Counted from the stretch's first letter, positions 1 through 8,809 are shown. The stretch: 33,935 bases of DNA from an uncultured Bacteroidota bacterium (GCA_903887005.1 CAISOH010000062.1:1-33935), one strand, 5' to 3'. Notes: a model not told the origin generated them from the letters alone. Numbers and translations: made by a program.

Positions 1-238
1 CAGAATATTGTAGCGCAGGAAATGAGCTGGAAATGAGCAACAAAGCGCAGGAAAAGCGCAAAAAAATCAGCTATTTTTTAAGCTATTTAATTGATTATCA
101 GTTATAAACACATTTTAATCACCCTAAAAAAAAATTTCAGGATAAATTGCGCAAAAAAGACTTGTTTATTGATTTATTATAATATTAGTTCAGTGAGATT
201 TTTATTGATGATGAGTAAAAGCCCAATGTCATTAACTT
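1..238. other. Left-edge stretch without a recognisable gene
   Basis: Two plus-strand frames are open from the window edge and could be the tail of an upstream gene: frame 1 closes at 34-36 after 11 codons, and frame 3 closes at 105-107 after 34 codons and ends in a Lys/Arg-rich then Tyr/Leu-rich stretch. Neither is long enough to assign. The 10-mer gcgcaggaaa occurs twice (14-23 and 45-54). The remainder, about 108-238, is very AT-rich and shows no recognisable RNA gene. Confidence 0.3.
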
Positions 239-355
239 AAGCCCTAAAGGGGCAAAATATGAATAGCGATGGGCAACGCCCATCGGTTAAATGAAAAAAA
301 CACCGTTAAGCCCTGAAGGGGCGGAATACGTTAGCGATGGGCAACGCCCATCGGA
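239..355. repeat. Tandem pair of REP-like hairpin repeats (68-bp period)
   Basis: Two copies of a composite unit lie side by side. Each has a GC-rich palindromic box, gccctaaaggggc at 241-253 and gccctgaaggggc at 310-322, followed after a short AT spacer by a perfect 8-bp inverted repeat with a 3-base loop, cgatgggc-aac-gcccatcg, at 267-285 and 335-353. The palindromes are exactly 68 bp apart. Units of this style (gccctgaaggggc plus a gatgggc hairpin) are scattered through intergenic regions of many Bacteroidota genomes. That statement is from memory. The hairpins sit 45 bp upstream of the first gene and could influence its expression or read-through from upstream. Confidence 0.75.
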
Positions 356-397
356 ACTTTGGGTTAAAGAAGTAAAAAGGTTAAAATGTTTTTGTAA

Positions 398-1744
398 ATG
401 GCAATAAAACTCAACAGGCAGGATAAAATATTCATCAGCATAATAGCGCTGGTGCATATTGTATTTTTTCTGTTGGCTTGTAGTTATAAGCGCATTTTTA
501 TGGGCGATTCGCCCGAATACATTTATGAGGCGCTCAACATTAAACAATATTTCTTTTTCTATAGTGGCAATCCGGCAATGCCTATAGTGCCTGAGTATAT
601 GACACAGCGGCAGCCACTTTATCCTTTGTTTCTCCTATGCGTATATCTGTTTACTGTAAACAATTGGGTAGTACTAATTCTGCAAAACGTACTTTCTATT
701 GTTAATATTTATTATTGCAGGAAGGTATTTATAAGTATAGGTTACCAGGTAAAATATGACTGGCTGTTGTTATTATTTATTATTGCCTGTCCATCACAAT
801 TTATCAATGCAAATACCATAGCGCCCGATATATTATTGCAGACATTTACCTTGTTGTACTTCGGCAATTTCATTTATTTAGTCCAAAGGAAGGAGTTCAA
901 ATATGCTGTAGGGATGAGCCTTGCACTTGTTGCAGGTATGTTTGTAAAGCCTGTTCTATACCCGTTTGTCGTTGTTCATTTGTTCATCATTATTATTGTT
1001 GCTATTCAGCAAAAGATGAAATTGCAGCGCCCTGTGCTGATTGCTATAGTACCGCTTTGCGCAGTATTTATGTATTGCTATGGCAACTATCTCCGCACAG
1101 ATAAATTCCATTTTACCAGCAATCAATCTTTCAATGCAATCTTTTATTATTACACATGGTTCAGCAGCAAAGAAGGTACTGACAGCGCCGGTAAGTTTTT
1201 ATTAAAAGAGCGGCAAGCTATCAGTGAAATACCGGACTTTAAAGACAGATACGATTACAGCAATGCCCGCGGGATTGAATTGCTGAAACAAAACTTTGTC
1301 CCCTACATGGCATTTCATTTAAAGAATAGTGCACGAATGTTTATAGAACCGGGCAAGGCCGAGATGGATTTGTTCACAGGAAAGCTTACTTATGGCAGGC
1401 TATACCATAAAGAACAGACAGGCTTTTTTGCGACATTGAAAAGTAAAGGGTGGGATGGAATGGGAGCGTATATTCATAATAATCCTTCCCTGCCATTTGT
1501 TATGCTGGTGCTCTTGTTTAATTGTATCCGGCTGATAGGTTTGGTTGCTTTTTTCTTCCGAAGAAATATTCATTGGCTCCTTCGTGTGTTCACTTTTATA
1601 CTTTTAGTTTACTTTGCAGTAGCTGCGGGGCCTATTGCCAATACCCGGTATTTTTTACCAGTCTCGCTTATTGCAATTGGTTGTGCTATGATGGGCTTTT
1701 TGGGGTTACTCAATAAAAGGGAAAACAAAATGGCAATAAGTTGA
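398..1744 (+). CDS. GT-C type membrane glycosyltransferase (ArnT/PMT-like)
   Basis: A 448-residue polytopic membrane protein. The first hydrophobic segment is at about residues 10-30. It is followed by an extracytoplasmic loop with an acidic motif (GDSPEYIYEA, Asp37 and Glu40) and RQPLYP at about 71-76, then many further hydrophobic segments. An acidic residue just after the first membrane helix is the hallmark of GT-C transferases of the ArnT/Pmt group, which move a sugar from a polyprenyl-phosphate carrier to an acceptor on the outer face of the inner membrane. Donor and acceptor cannot be told from the sequence. The ATG at 398 is used because an earlier ATG at 386 stops after three codons. 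The stop codon shares one base with the start of the next gene, so the two are probably translated together. No strong Shine-Dalgarno is visible. Confidence 0.72.
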   Translation: MAIKLNRQDKIFISIIALVHIVFFLLACSYKRIFMGDSPEYIYEALNIKQYFFFYSGNPAMPIVPEYMTQRQPLYPLFLLCVYLFTVNNWVVLILQNVLSIVNIYYCRKVFISIGYQVKYDWLLLLFIIACPSQFINANTIAPDILLQTFTLLYFGNFIYLVQRKEFKYAVGMSLALVAGMFVKPVLYPFVVVHLFIIIIVAIQQKMKLQRPVLIAIVPLCAVFMYCYGNYLRTDKFHFTSNQSFNAIFYYYTWFSSKEGTDSAGKFLLKERQAISEIPDFKDRYDYSNARGIELLKQNFVPYMAFHLKNSARMFIEPGKAEMDLFTGKLTYGRLYHKEQTGFFATLKSKGWDGMGAYIHNNPSLPFVMLVLLFNCIRLIGLVAFFFRRNIHWLLRVFTFILLVYFAVAAGPIANTRYFLPVSLIAIGCAMMGFLGLLNKRENKMAIS

Positions 1745-3297
1745 TGGCTCCGGTGCAAAAATATATACCATTCTTTTCATCAGCCCTGCTGATGTGCATA
1801 GCGCTGTTTTTTATTTACCCGCATTATCAATACTACATAGACCCTGACGGCACGGCATATCTGACTATTTCCCAACGTTATGCAAACGGAGATTACCAGC
1901 ATGCTATTAATGGATATTGGAGCCCATGGAGCTGCTGGCTTACTGCACTGATTATAAAAGCAGGGTTATCTGCTATTCCTGCATCAGTAATTATTAATGC
2001 ATTTGGAGCAATTGGTTTCTTATTTATTTCACAATCACTTTTCCTGAAATTTAAGATTATCACCAGGCTGCAATGGCTGTTAAATAGTTCACTCGCCTTC
2101 TTTTTGTGTTACGCTGTTTTCTGGCAGTCTTTTGATGATCTGTGGGAGTGTTTCTTCCTGCTTGGCACATTGCGTCTAATGCTAATTGATGAGTATAAGA
2201 GCAAACCTGCATTATGGTTGTTATTCGGGATAACCGGAGCTCTTGCTTATTTTGCCAAAGCCTATTCCTTCCCTTTTTTCATTCTGAATACTATTTGCTG
2301 TGTATATTTCATTTGTAAAGACAACAAAACGCAATGGCTGAAAATATCTTTTGTATCAATAGCAAGTATGATGCTCTGTAGCTTGCCATGGATAATAGCA
2401 CTTCACAGTAAATACGGGATCTGGACTACCTCCACATCAGGCTCACTGAATATGTCGTGGTATTTAGTGGGACACCCGCATTGGAAAGAAGGTATAGACC
2501 TGTTGATACCTCCAGCTTATAAAGATAGTCCTTACTATTGGGAAGACCCTTATTTTGCCAATGGAGATACTCCGCACTTCTGGAGTTCCTTTCATCTTTT
2601 TGGTTTGCAGCTATTACGGATAGGATATAATTTGTTGAAGTTCATAAAAAGCATGTTGCAGATTTCTGTTTTCTTTCCGGTGATTGTAATGGTATTGATA
2701 AAGTTTATTACAAATAAACAAGCAAGAGTTACTACGGCGCCAACATTTACGGTTGCATTGTCCTTCCTTTTATTTCCGCTTGGCTATATGCTTGTCAACT
2801 TTGAGTCCAGATATATATGGTATATGCTCCCTTTATGTATGCTTGCCGGTAGTCTGTTTATTCAAAACCATTTATCAGGAACAGGGAAGAATTATGTAAA
2901 GATATTGCCCTGGGTATTTGTTTTAAGTTTTCTTATTTATCCTGTATGGGGTATGATGTCTATGTTTAATGAAGGTGCAAATGAGTATAAAATTGCAGAA
3001 CAGTTAAAACACATGAATATTCATGGTTCTTTTATCTGCATGGCAAAACCCGGTGCAGAAGTTCAACGGATAGAAAGGCTTGCTTACTTTTCAGGCAATC
3101 AATTTTACAGTCTTGCTAAATCAGTTGAAGCGCAAAAAGATTTGTTAGGAGAAATGAGGCGGTACCATGTTAATTATTACTTCGCGTATGGTGAGTCGGC
3201 AAAGGAATTTAGCTTCAACGATGAACAGGGAAAGCCATTTCCTGAACTAACTAATTATGGGATTAAAGGATTAAAAGTGTTTGTTGTGAATCCGTAA
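1744..3297 (+). CDS. GT-C type membrane glycosyltransferase, second of a pair
   Basis: A 517-residue polytopic protein of the same general class as the preceding gene. After the first hydrophobic segment (about residues 8-26) comes DPDGTAYLTIS (Asp33, Asp35) and then a Gly-Asp-Tyr-rich loop leading to YWSPW, a layout typical of PMT_2/glycosyltransferase-39-like proteins. About ten more membrane segments follow, and a soluble C-terminal part of about 110 residues begins near residue 405. The frame is also open from a TTG at 1741, but the ATG at 1744 forms TGATG with the upstream stop (1742-1744), a classic coupling arrangement, so I take 1744. The pair probably modifies a cell-surface glycan or lipid. 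The substrate is unknown. Confidence 0.72.
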   Translation: MAPVQKYIPFFSSALLMCIALFFIYPHYQYYIDPDGTAYLTISQRYANGDYQHAINGYWSPWSCWLTALIIKAGLSAIPASVIINAFGAIGFLFISQSLFLKFKIITRLQWLLNSSLAFFLCYAVFWQSFDDLWECFFLLGTLRLMLIDEYKSKPALWLLFGITGALAYFAKAYSFPFFILNTICCVYFICKDNKTQWLKISFVSIASMMLCSLPWIIALHSKYGIWTTSTSGSLNMSWYLVGHPHWKEGIDLLIPPAYKDSPYYWEDPYFANGDTPHFWSSFHLFGLQLLRIGYNLLKFIKSMLQISVFFPVIVMVLIKFITNKQARVTTAPTFTVALSFLLFPLGYMLVNFESRYIWYMLPLCMLAGSLFIQNHLSGTGKNYVKILPWVFVLSFLIYPVWGMMSMFNEGANEYKIAEQLKHMNIHGSFICMAKPGAEVQRIERLAYFSGNQFYSLAKSVEAQKDLLGEMRRYHVNYYFAYGESAKEFSFNDEQGKPFPELTNYGIKGLKVFVVNP

Positions 3298-3333
3298 TAG
3301 ATGTGGATATTTTGAACTGATTTTCTTATCAGA

Positions 3334-3591
3334 TCAATAATGATCACGGCATTTTATTATTTCAATGCTTTCATTTGATACCCTGTAAATAAGACGATGA
3401 GTTAAGGTAATTCTTCTACTCCAATAACCGGAAAAGTTTCCTTTTAGCGGCTCTGGTTTTCCAAGGCCTTTGAACGGATTATTCTGAATATCCTTAAGTA
3501 ATAAAATTATTTTTTGCACGATGTCAATATCTTCAACTATCCATTCATTATATTCACTAAAAGCATCTGTAGTGAAAGTAATTTTTCTCAT
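3334..3591 (-). CDS. yoeB: YoeB-like mRNA interferase toxin (type II TA)
   Basis: An 85-residue protein that aligns along its full length with E. coli YoeB (84 residues) as I recall it. The shared blocks are KPEPLK (about 45-50), SGYWSRRIT (about 54-62), THRLIYRV and the terminal CRDHY. The catalytic residues known for YoeB (Glu46, Arg65, His83) correspond to Glu47, Arg66 and His84 here, and the terminal Tyr is kept, so the toxin looks intact. YoeB-type toxins cleave mRNA in the ribosomal A site. The start overlaps the antitoxin stop by four bases (ATGA), the usual antitoxin-first operon order. The partner is not an obvious YefM (see the next gene). Confidence 0.9.
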   Translation of the reverse strand: MRKITFTTDAFSEYNEWIVEDIDIVQKIILLLKDIQNNPFKGLGKPEPLKGNFSGYWSRRITLTHRLIYRVSNESIEIIKCRDHY

Positions 3592-3821
3592 GCTTTTTTG
3601 TTATTGGAATAAGCTTCAAGTTCTTCCATTGTGAATGTTGTAAGATTATGACCTTGTTCCAGGTCCTTTTTCGACCGGCTCAACACTTCATAATATTTAT
3701 GCTCTCTATCATCAAATGTAAGTGTCAGTTCTACATCATCCTTACCCTGGAACAGGGCCTTTATATGCTCCACTAAACCAGCATTTAATTCAGATAATTT
3801 AATTTTAATTATGGCATCCAT
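3588..3821 (-). CDS. Antitoxin partner of the YoeB-like toxin
   Basis: A 77-residue acidic protein encoded directly upstream of the toxin with a 4-base overlap. The N-terminal part (residues 4-35) alternates hydrophobic and charged residues. The C-terminal part (about 43-72), ending in TTFTMEELEAY, looks like the flexible toxin-binding tail common to many antitoxins. I do not see the standard Phd/YefM N-terminus (an ISYSEARQNL-like block), so function is inferred mainly from position and from the tail. It should neutralise the toxin and may repress its own operon. Confidence 0.75.
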   Translation of the reverse strand: MDAIIKIKLSELNAGLVEHIKALFQGKDDVELTLTFDDREHKYYEVLSRSKKDLEQGHNLTTFTMEELEAYSNNKKA

Positions 3822-3837
3822 AAGAAAATTCTTTCTG

Positions 3838-3870
3838 CAAAACTAGCATTTATATTATTAAATTAGCCAA
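3838..3870 (-). promoter_or_regulatory. Promoter of the toxin-antitoxin operon
   Basis: On the minus strand TAGTTTTG (3845-3838) matches the TAnnTTTG -7 box perfectly. A TTG (3870-3868) lies 22 bp upstream as a candidate -33 element. The antitoxin ATG follows 17 bases after the box. Between the two elements, at 3848-3863, is an imperfect AT palindrome (atttatattattaaat) that could be an operator for autoregulation. The operator role is a guess. Confidence 0.6.
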
Positions 3871-3966
3871 GTTTATAAGTAAAACCAATACGCAACAATA
3901 GTTGGTACGAGGGTATAGATAATTAAAGTTTTTACTTTTCACCTTTTATCTTTTACTTTTTTAAAA

Positions 3967-3975
3967 TACCTTTGC
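3967..3975 (+). promoter_or_regulatory. -7 promoter box of fbaB
   Basis: TACCTTTGC matches the Bacteroidota -7 consensus TAnnTTTG and ends 25 bases before the fbaB ATG, which implies a leader of about 20 bases. The DNA just upstream (about 3928-3962) is a pyrimidine-rich low-complexity tract, and no clear TTG element is visible at the usual distance. Confidence 0.65.
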
Positions 3976-4000
3976 ACCCAAATTTAAAAAACATTATCTC

Positions 4001-5059
4001 ATGTCTTCAAACAAAATACACGAATTGTTAGGCGATAAAGCCGGGTATTACTTAGAGCATACGAGCCATACCATTGACAAATCTTCTCTCCATATCCCTT
4101 CACCCACACTTCTGGATGATGTATGGGCAAACTCAAATCGTAATATCCAGACATTACGCAGTATTAGTGCAATAAGGGATCATGGCCGCCTTGCCGGTAC
4201 CGGTTATGTATCCATTCTTCCTGTTGACCAGGGTATAGAGCATAGCGCAGGCGCCTCCTTCGCTCCGAATCCTGTTTATTTTGATCCTGAAAACATAGTG
4301 AAGCTGGCAATAGAAGGCGGCTGTAATGCCGTTGCTTCTACTTATGGCGTACTTGGCGCTGTAGCCCGCAAATACGCGCACAAAATCCCTTTCATTGTAA
4401 AGGTGAACCATAATGAGTTCCTTACTTATCCCAATAAGTTCGACCAGATCATGTTTGGCACTATTAAAGATGCATGGAATATGGGTGCAACTGCAGTAGG
4501 GGCAACTATTTATTATGGCTCTGATGAAAGCGCCCGCCAGATAGTGGAAGTGGCTAAAGCTTTTGAATATGCGCATGAATTGGGAATGGCTACCGTTCTT
4601 TGGTGCTATCTCCGTAACAGCGGATTCAAGAAGGACGGAGTTGACTATCACGCTTCAGCCGACCTTACAGGCCAGGCAAACCATCTCGGTGTGACTATAC
4701 AGGCGGACATTATCAAACAAAAATTACCTTCCAATAATGGCGGCTATAATGCAATTAACTTTGGCAAGACCAGCAAGCTCGTTTATGAAAAGCTGACTAC
4801 TGATCATCCTATTGACCTTTGCCGCTACCAGGTAGCTAATTGCTATATGGGGCGTGTAGGGCTTATCAATTCAGGCGGAGAATCAAAGGGCGCTACCGAT
4901 CTGGCAGAAGCCGTAATGACAGCCGTTGTTAACAAACGCGCAGGCGGAATGGGATTAATTTCAGGCCGTAAAGCTTTCCAGAAACCAATGAACCAGGGTG
5001 TGGAATTGCTGAATTCAATACAGGATGTGTATCTTGATAAATCAATTACAATAGCATAA
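4001..5059 (+). CDS. fbaB: Class I fructose-bisphosphate aldolase (DhnA/FbaB type)
   Basis: A 352-residue protein nearly collinear with E. coli FbaB (350 residues, from memory). Shared blocks include [26 protein letters not shown] (62-87), [44 protein letters not shown] (212-228), [15 protein letters not shown] and the ending [10 protein letters not shown]. The Schiff-base lysine is expected in the ADIIKQK block (Lys239, equivalent to Lys237 of E. coli). It cleaves fructose-1,6-bisphosphate to dihydroxyacetone phosphate and glyceraldehyde-3-phosphate, or condenses them, without a metal ion, in the cytoplasm. In other bacteria this form is often linked to gluconeogenic growth. It is a single-gene unit with its own promoter and a terminator at 5075-5106. 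Confidence 0.95.
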   Translation: MSSNKIHELLGDKAGYYLEHTSHTIDKSSLHIPSPTLLDDVWANSNRNIQTLRSISAIRDHGRLAGTGYVSILPVDQGIEHSAGASFAPNPVYFDPENIVKLAIEGGCNAVASTYGVLGAVARKYAHKIPFIVKVNHNEFLTYPNKFDQIMFGTIKDAWNMGATAVGATIYYGSDESARQIVEVAKAFEYAHELGMATVLWCYLRNSGFKKDGVDYHASADLTGQANHLGVTIQADIIKQKLPSNNGGYNAINFGKTSKLVYEKLTTDHPIDLCRYQVANCYMGRVGLINSGGESKGATDLAEAVMTAVVNKRAGGMGLISGRKAFQKPMNQGVELLNSIQDVYLDKSITIA

Positions 5060-5074
5060 TAATTTCTGATTCTG

Positions 5075-5106
5075 AATTGCCAATCCCAACACTGGGATTG
5101 GCAATT
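5075..5106. terminator. Shared terminator between convergent genes
   Basis: A perfect 14-bp inverted repeat, aattgccaatccca (5075-5088) and tgggattggcaatt (5093-5106), with a 4-base loop. On the plus strand it is followed by a short T-rich run (5105-5111). It begins 15 bases after the fbaB stop and lies 7 bases beyond the stop of the minus-strand receptor gene, so it can end transcription from both sides. Confidence 0.8.
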
Positions 5107-5113
5107 TCTTTTA

Positions 5114-7990
5114 TCAATGGGTATGATCTCTCCACGGGCGATAATCACCCTCTTCTTTTTGATGTAAATCCGAAGTGCCTTTAAATTCCCTCAAGGTATA
5201 AGTGAGCTGAAACATAAAGTATTGTTTAAGCACCTGGGTAACACTGTTCTCAATATATGTTTCAGTCACGGTGCGTGTAATGCTCTTGTTCTGGTTTAGT
5301 ATGTCATATGCTGTCAGGCGGGCTTCAAGCGCTTTGTTTTTAAGTAATTTATATCCCAGGTAGGCATTCCACAGATAAAAGCTTTGATCGCCTGTGCTGC
5401 TGAAGGCAGTGTAATAATTATGAGCTATACTGGTATTGAAGACAATATTCTTCAGGAAAATATAGTTGATCCTGAAAGATGCGGTATGATTGAAGTAATT
5501 ATTGTTGGCTTGCTGCTGTGATGTATTTGTTACAATGTTGTAGTTCCCCATATAGGACAATGTAAAATCAAGTTTCTCACTCACATTGCTACTAAGCACA
5601 ATACCAAAAGACGGGATATAATTATTTGAGAAATTGGTTATGCCGTTTAAGCTGTTGGTCGTAGTGTTTATTTGTCCGGGTGTGCGGGTAAAGTTGAACC
5701 CGCCATTAAGGTTTAAATTACTCTTTATAAACTGAACAGGAATTCCATAAGTAATAAAAGACCGTGTGTTCCAGTAGCCGTCCAGGTTAACCGGGCGTGT
5801 TAGCTGGCTACCTTTATTTATCCTGATGCTGTCATTTGTAACCGGATCAACAAATGAAGCGGTTTTATTTGGAATATACGTTGCATTTCCGATATAGTTA
5901 TTGATATAGCTCACATATAAATTGAAGAAGAAGTTATGCCCTGTTTTAGCCTTGGTAAGTCCGTATCTCACTATAAAGGTTTGTTCATAATCCTGTTTCA
6001 GGTCGGCATTTCCGGTTTTCAGAAGAAGTGGATTGCTGATATCTACTATGTCCTGGAGTTGAGTTACAGTGGGCGCTGCGGTATTTGTACGGTACATAAT
6101 GCGAAGGTTCCTGCCATCTGCATAACGATAATTAAACATCGCTGTAGGCAATACATCTGTAAAATTTCTTTGCAGGCTGAAGGCGTGCGGGAATTGCTCT
6201 GACCCGTTAAGTGTCGCATACTGGATATTTGCTCCTGCTGAGAAAGTTAGTTTTTTATCGCCAACACGATAACTTAAACCTCCTCTTTGTGTAATGTAGG
6301 TTGTATTGTATTTGTTAGAATAAAAAGTATCAAGCAGCGTATATTCCTGTGTTGAATCTTTATCGTATGTCTCTTTATCAGAATTGCTTTTTGCATAAGA
6401 AGGATTATAGTTCGCCATGATCTGCCCTTTCTTTCCTATAGGCTCCGTATAAGTCAGATTTGAGGAAAGGTTATAGCCATTACTATATTGATTATAGTGC
6501 TGGTCGCGCAAAGTGGAAGTATTGGTCGAATAAAATTCATTGGACGAATAATAAGAGCCATTGCCTGATTTTTCGTTAAGGCCAGAGCCTACATTCAGGG
6601 ATATTGTTCTCCGGCGCTTTTTAAATTTATGTTGAATCAGCAGATTATTATTCGATGAACTATATCCATTGTTAAAGGCTGCGTTCGTATTATTGGTCGA
6701 GCTTGATAATGTATTACCAAGACTGTCATTGGCCATTGTTCCGCTGCTTGTATTATTTTGCTGAAAGCTGATGCCCGGAGAAAAAATTATTGAGTTAAGA
6801 GAATCTATAGTGTACTCAAATCGCAGGTTGATCCTATGGTTAAAGTTTTTCGCTTCTGAATTATCACTTTCATAATATACATTGGAGGTGTCGGAAGAAG
6901 TAAAGTAATTTCTGGCCAGGTCCGTAGCATTTTTATTATCAGTGCTGTTAAAAAAATAGCTGCCAGATACTTTCATTTTTTTTCCCCAGTTATCGCTGTA
7001 ATTGAAGCCGAAAGAATTTGTAGTTGTTATACCGTTTTGCTGGCCAACAAGGAAATTGTTAGAACTATTTCCACCACCGCCAAAACCGCCCCTTCCGCCG
7101 CCGCCCCTGTTTTGACCACTGCCGCCTGAAATACCGAGTATATCCTGGGAGCTAAAATTTTGCTGGTTGATGTTGTTTGACAATCCAAGAATAGATATGC
7201 GCCGGTCGCCATTAAAAAAATTAAGATTGCCGCCTGCAATGTAAGTTTCATCCGTACCATATCCTGCATAGACTTTGCCAAATGTGCCGTCACTCTTATT
7301 TTTCTTGGTAATGATATTCATTGTTTTCTGCGAATTGCCATCATCAAACCCTGTAAATGTTGACTGGTCGCTTAGTTTGTCGAATACCTGAATCTTGTCA
7401 ATGATTTCTGCAGGCATGTTTTTGAGCGCCAGGGTTGGGTCGGTACCGAAAAAGGGTTTGCCATCCACATATACCTGTTGCACGGCTTCACCATTCACCT
7501 TTACGCCTGTATTATCAGAGGAAACGCCCGGCATTTTCGTTACAAGGTCTTCTGCTGTGGCGTCCGGGTGTGTTTTATAGGCATCGGCATGAAATTGGGA
7601 AGTGTCTCCTGTTTGTTCAGCGCGAATTTGTTTCTCTTTTACAGTTACACCCTTTAACTCGGTAGATAATGGTTTCATTGTAACTGTACCTAAGGCTAAA
7701 TTTTTATCCGCAACAATAATTGTTTGATTAAAAGATTTATATCCGAGGTAATCCAAATGCAATAAATATTTTCCGTTATTAACGCCATCCATTTCAAAGT
7801 TTCCATTAGCATCGGTTACAGTGCCGGTTTTATTTGTGGTATCACTAACCTTTGTAAGAATTGCTGTAACTCCAATAAGGGAGGAATTATCATTCGCATC
7901 AGTAATGCGTCCGGTGATGGTATATGTTTGTGCAAGGGTACTAATTGAAAGGAGTATAAAGCCAAAAATTAACGCTAATCGTGTAATCAT
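5114..7990 (-). CDS. TonB-dependent receptor-like outer-membrane protein
   Basis: 958 residues. Residues 1-20 are a signal peptide ending STLAQ. About 22-105 is a carboxypeptidase-regulatory-like beta-sandwich (ITGRITDANDNSSLIGV, then LDYLGYKSF). About 120-235 is a plug domain (AEDLVTKMPGV, VYVDGKPFFGTDP, NIITKKNKSDGTFGKV). The rest is a long beta-barrel rich in Asn, Tyr and Ser, of the Bacteroidota 'outer membrane beta-barrel' group. A Gly/Arg-rich patch (about 286-306) lies in the early barrel. The C-terminus is polar (about 17 residues after the last strand, ending in WRDHTH) instead of the usual terminal aromatic. There is no SusD-like partner nearby, so it is not a classical Sus glycan locus. 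It is probably an energised importer or surface assembly protein with unknown substrate. Confidence 0.85.
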   Translation of the reverse strand: MITRLALIFGFILLSISTLAQTYTITGRITDANDNSSLIGVTAILTKVSDTTNKTGTVTDANGNFEMDGVNNGKYLLHLDYLGYKSFNQTIIVADKNLALGTVTMKPLSTELKGVTVKEKQIRAEQTGDTSQFHADAYKTHPDATAEDLVTKMPGVSSDNTGVKVNGEAVQQVYVDGKPFFGTDPTLALKNMPAEIIDKIQVFDKLSDQSTFTGFDDGNSQKTMNIITKKNKSDGTFGKVYAGYGTDETYIAGGNLNFFNGDRRISILGLSNNINQQNFSSQDILGISGGSGQNRGGGGRGGFGGGGNSSNNFLVGQQNGITTTNSFGFNYSDNWGKKMKVSGSYFFNSTDNKNATDLARNYFTSSDTSNVYYESDNSEAKNFNHRINLRFEYTIDSLNSIIFSPGISFQQNNTSSGTMANDSLGNTLSSSTNNTNAAFNNGYSSSNNNLLIQHKFKKRRRTISLNVGSGLNEKSGNGSYYSSNEFYSTNTSTLRDQHYNQYSNGYNLSSNLTYTEPIGKKGQIMANYNPSYAKSNSDKETYDKDSTQEYTLLDTFYSNKYNTTYITQRGGLSYRVGDKKLTFSAGANIQYATLNGSEQFPHAFSLQRNFTDVLPTAMFNYRYADGRNLRIMYRTNTAAPTVTQLQDIVDISNPLLLKTGNADLKQDYEQTFIVRYGLTKAKTGHNFFFNLYVSYINNYIGNATYIPNKTASFVDPVTNDSIRINKGSQLTRPVNLDGYWNTRSFITYGIPVQFIKSNLNLNGGFNFTRTPGQINTTTNSLNGITNFSNNYIPSFGIVLSSNVSEKLDFTLSYMGNYNIVTNTSQQQANNNYFNHTASFRINYIFLKNIVFNTSIAHNYYTAFSSTGDQSFYLWNAYLGYKLLKNKALEARLTAYDILNQNKSITRTVTETYIENSVTQVLKQYFMFQLTYTLREFKGTSDLHQKEEGDYRPWRDHTH

Positions 7991-8161
7991 ACTTTGTATT
8001 GTTGAAAATTCCGCTTATTCGGGGTAAACCAATTTAGATACTAAGATAGCCCAAAGGTTTAATTTCAACTTTTATTATTATTATTCTCCCGTAACTGCAT
8101 GAAAATGCTGCTATAGCGCATTATGCAAAAATAAAAGTCAAAATTACAAACTGGTTAACGT

Positions 8162-8809
8162 TTATTCCTTCGCATGCTTTGATTGGAATTTGTAGGATAG
8201 GCCTGCATTTATTATTCCTTTGTACCCGAAGCCTACCTCAAAGACTCCGCTTAATATATCACCCACTTTTATCCCGAAAGGTGTAATCTGGGTTCTCGGG
8301 CCAAATCCGCTTACAAGGTGATTATCCGGTAAATTTCCACCATCGTACAGATCATATTCCCTGTCATTATACGAAATACCTAAACCAAATAGAAAATAGG
8401 TCTGTACTTTTTTGCGATGAGTGTATAGAAAGATAGCTTCAGGAACCAATGTGTAAAAATAATCGTTATACCTATATTGCACCTTATTGCCATAATAATC
8501 GCCATTTGAAGAGCCCCATAATTGCTGGAAACCTGTTGTTAAACCAATGGAAAAGAGAGGAGAAGTATAATACCTCACACTTGCAAAATAATTGGGTGTA
8601 GCTCCGTTTAAATATTCGTCAGACCGGGAAGTTTGAGACAATGCTTCAATTACTTGTACCCCGGATACCAATCCGATACTTCCACTTATCTCAAATCTGG
8701 AATAACTGTTTTGCGCTGTCGATTTATATGACTGCAATAACAGAATAATAATTACCAAAAGTAGCCTTTGCTGCATAGGAATATTTTTATACTTTATGGC
8801 AATATTCAT
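8162..8809 (-). CDS. Small outer-membrane beta-barrel protein
   Basis: Up to 215 residues. The hydrophobic stretch RLLLVIIILLLQSYKSTAQ is a signal peptide, and the most natural start is the internal ATG at 8776 (Met12), which places the basic residue directly before the hydrophobic core. The upstream ATG at 8809 cannot be excluded. The mature part alternates aromatic and polar residues (YFASVRYYTSPLFSIGLTTG, YFLFGLGISYNDREYD) and has short turn segments, like 8-10-stranded Bacteroidota barrels. It follows idi in the same direction with a gap of about 40-75 bases, so the two may share a transcript. No specific function can be given. Confidence 0.7.
   Translation of the reverse strand: MNIAIKYKNIPMQQRLLLVIIILLLQSYKSTAQNSYSRFEISGSIGLVSGVQVIEALSQTSRSDEYLNGATPNYFASVRYYTSPLFSIGLTTGFQQLWGSSNGDYYGNKVQYRYNDYFYTLVPEAIFLYTHRKKVQTYFLFGLGISYNDREYDLYDGGNLPDNHLVSGFGPRTQITPFGIKVGDILSGVFEVGFGYKGIINAGLSYKFQSKHAKE

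Noticed and set aside
287-547. 86-residue minus-strand open frame over the hairpin repeats
   Set aside because: It covers the repeat and the start of the glycosyltransferase gene on the other strand, and its translation shows no family signature.
4154-4651. 165-residue open frame antisense to fbaB
   Set aside because: fbaB is unmistakable on the plus strand. The antisense frame has an unconvincing composition and no promoter or start context.
5114-8809. SusC/SusD polysaccharide utilisation locus
   Set aside because: TonB receptors are present here and at 19488-21923, but no SusD-like lipoprotein, glycoside hydrolase or sigma/anti-sigma pair adjoins either.
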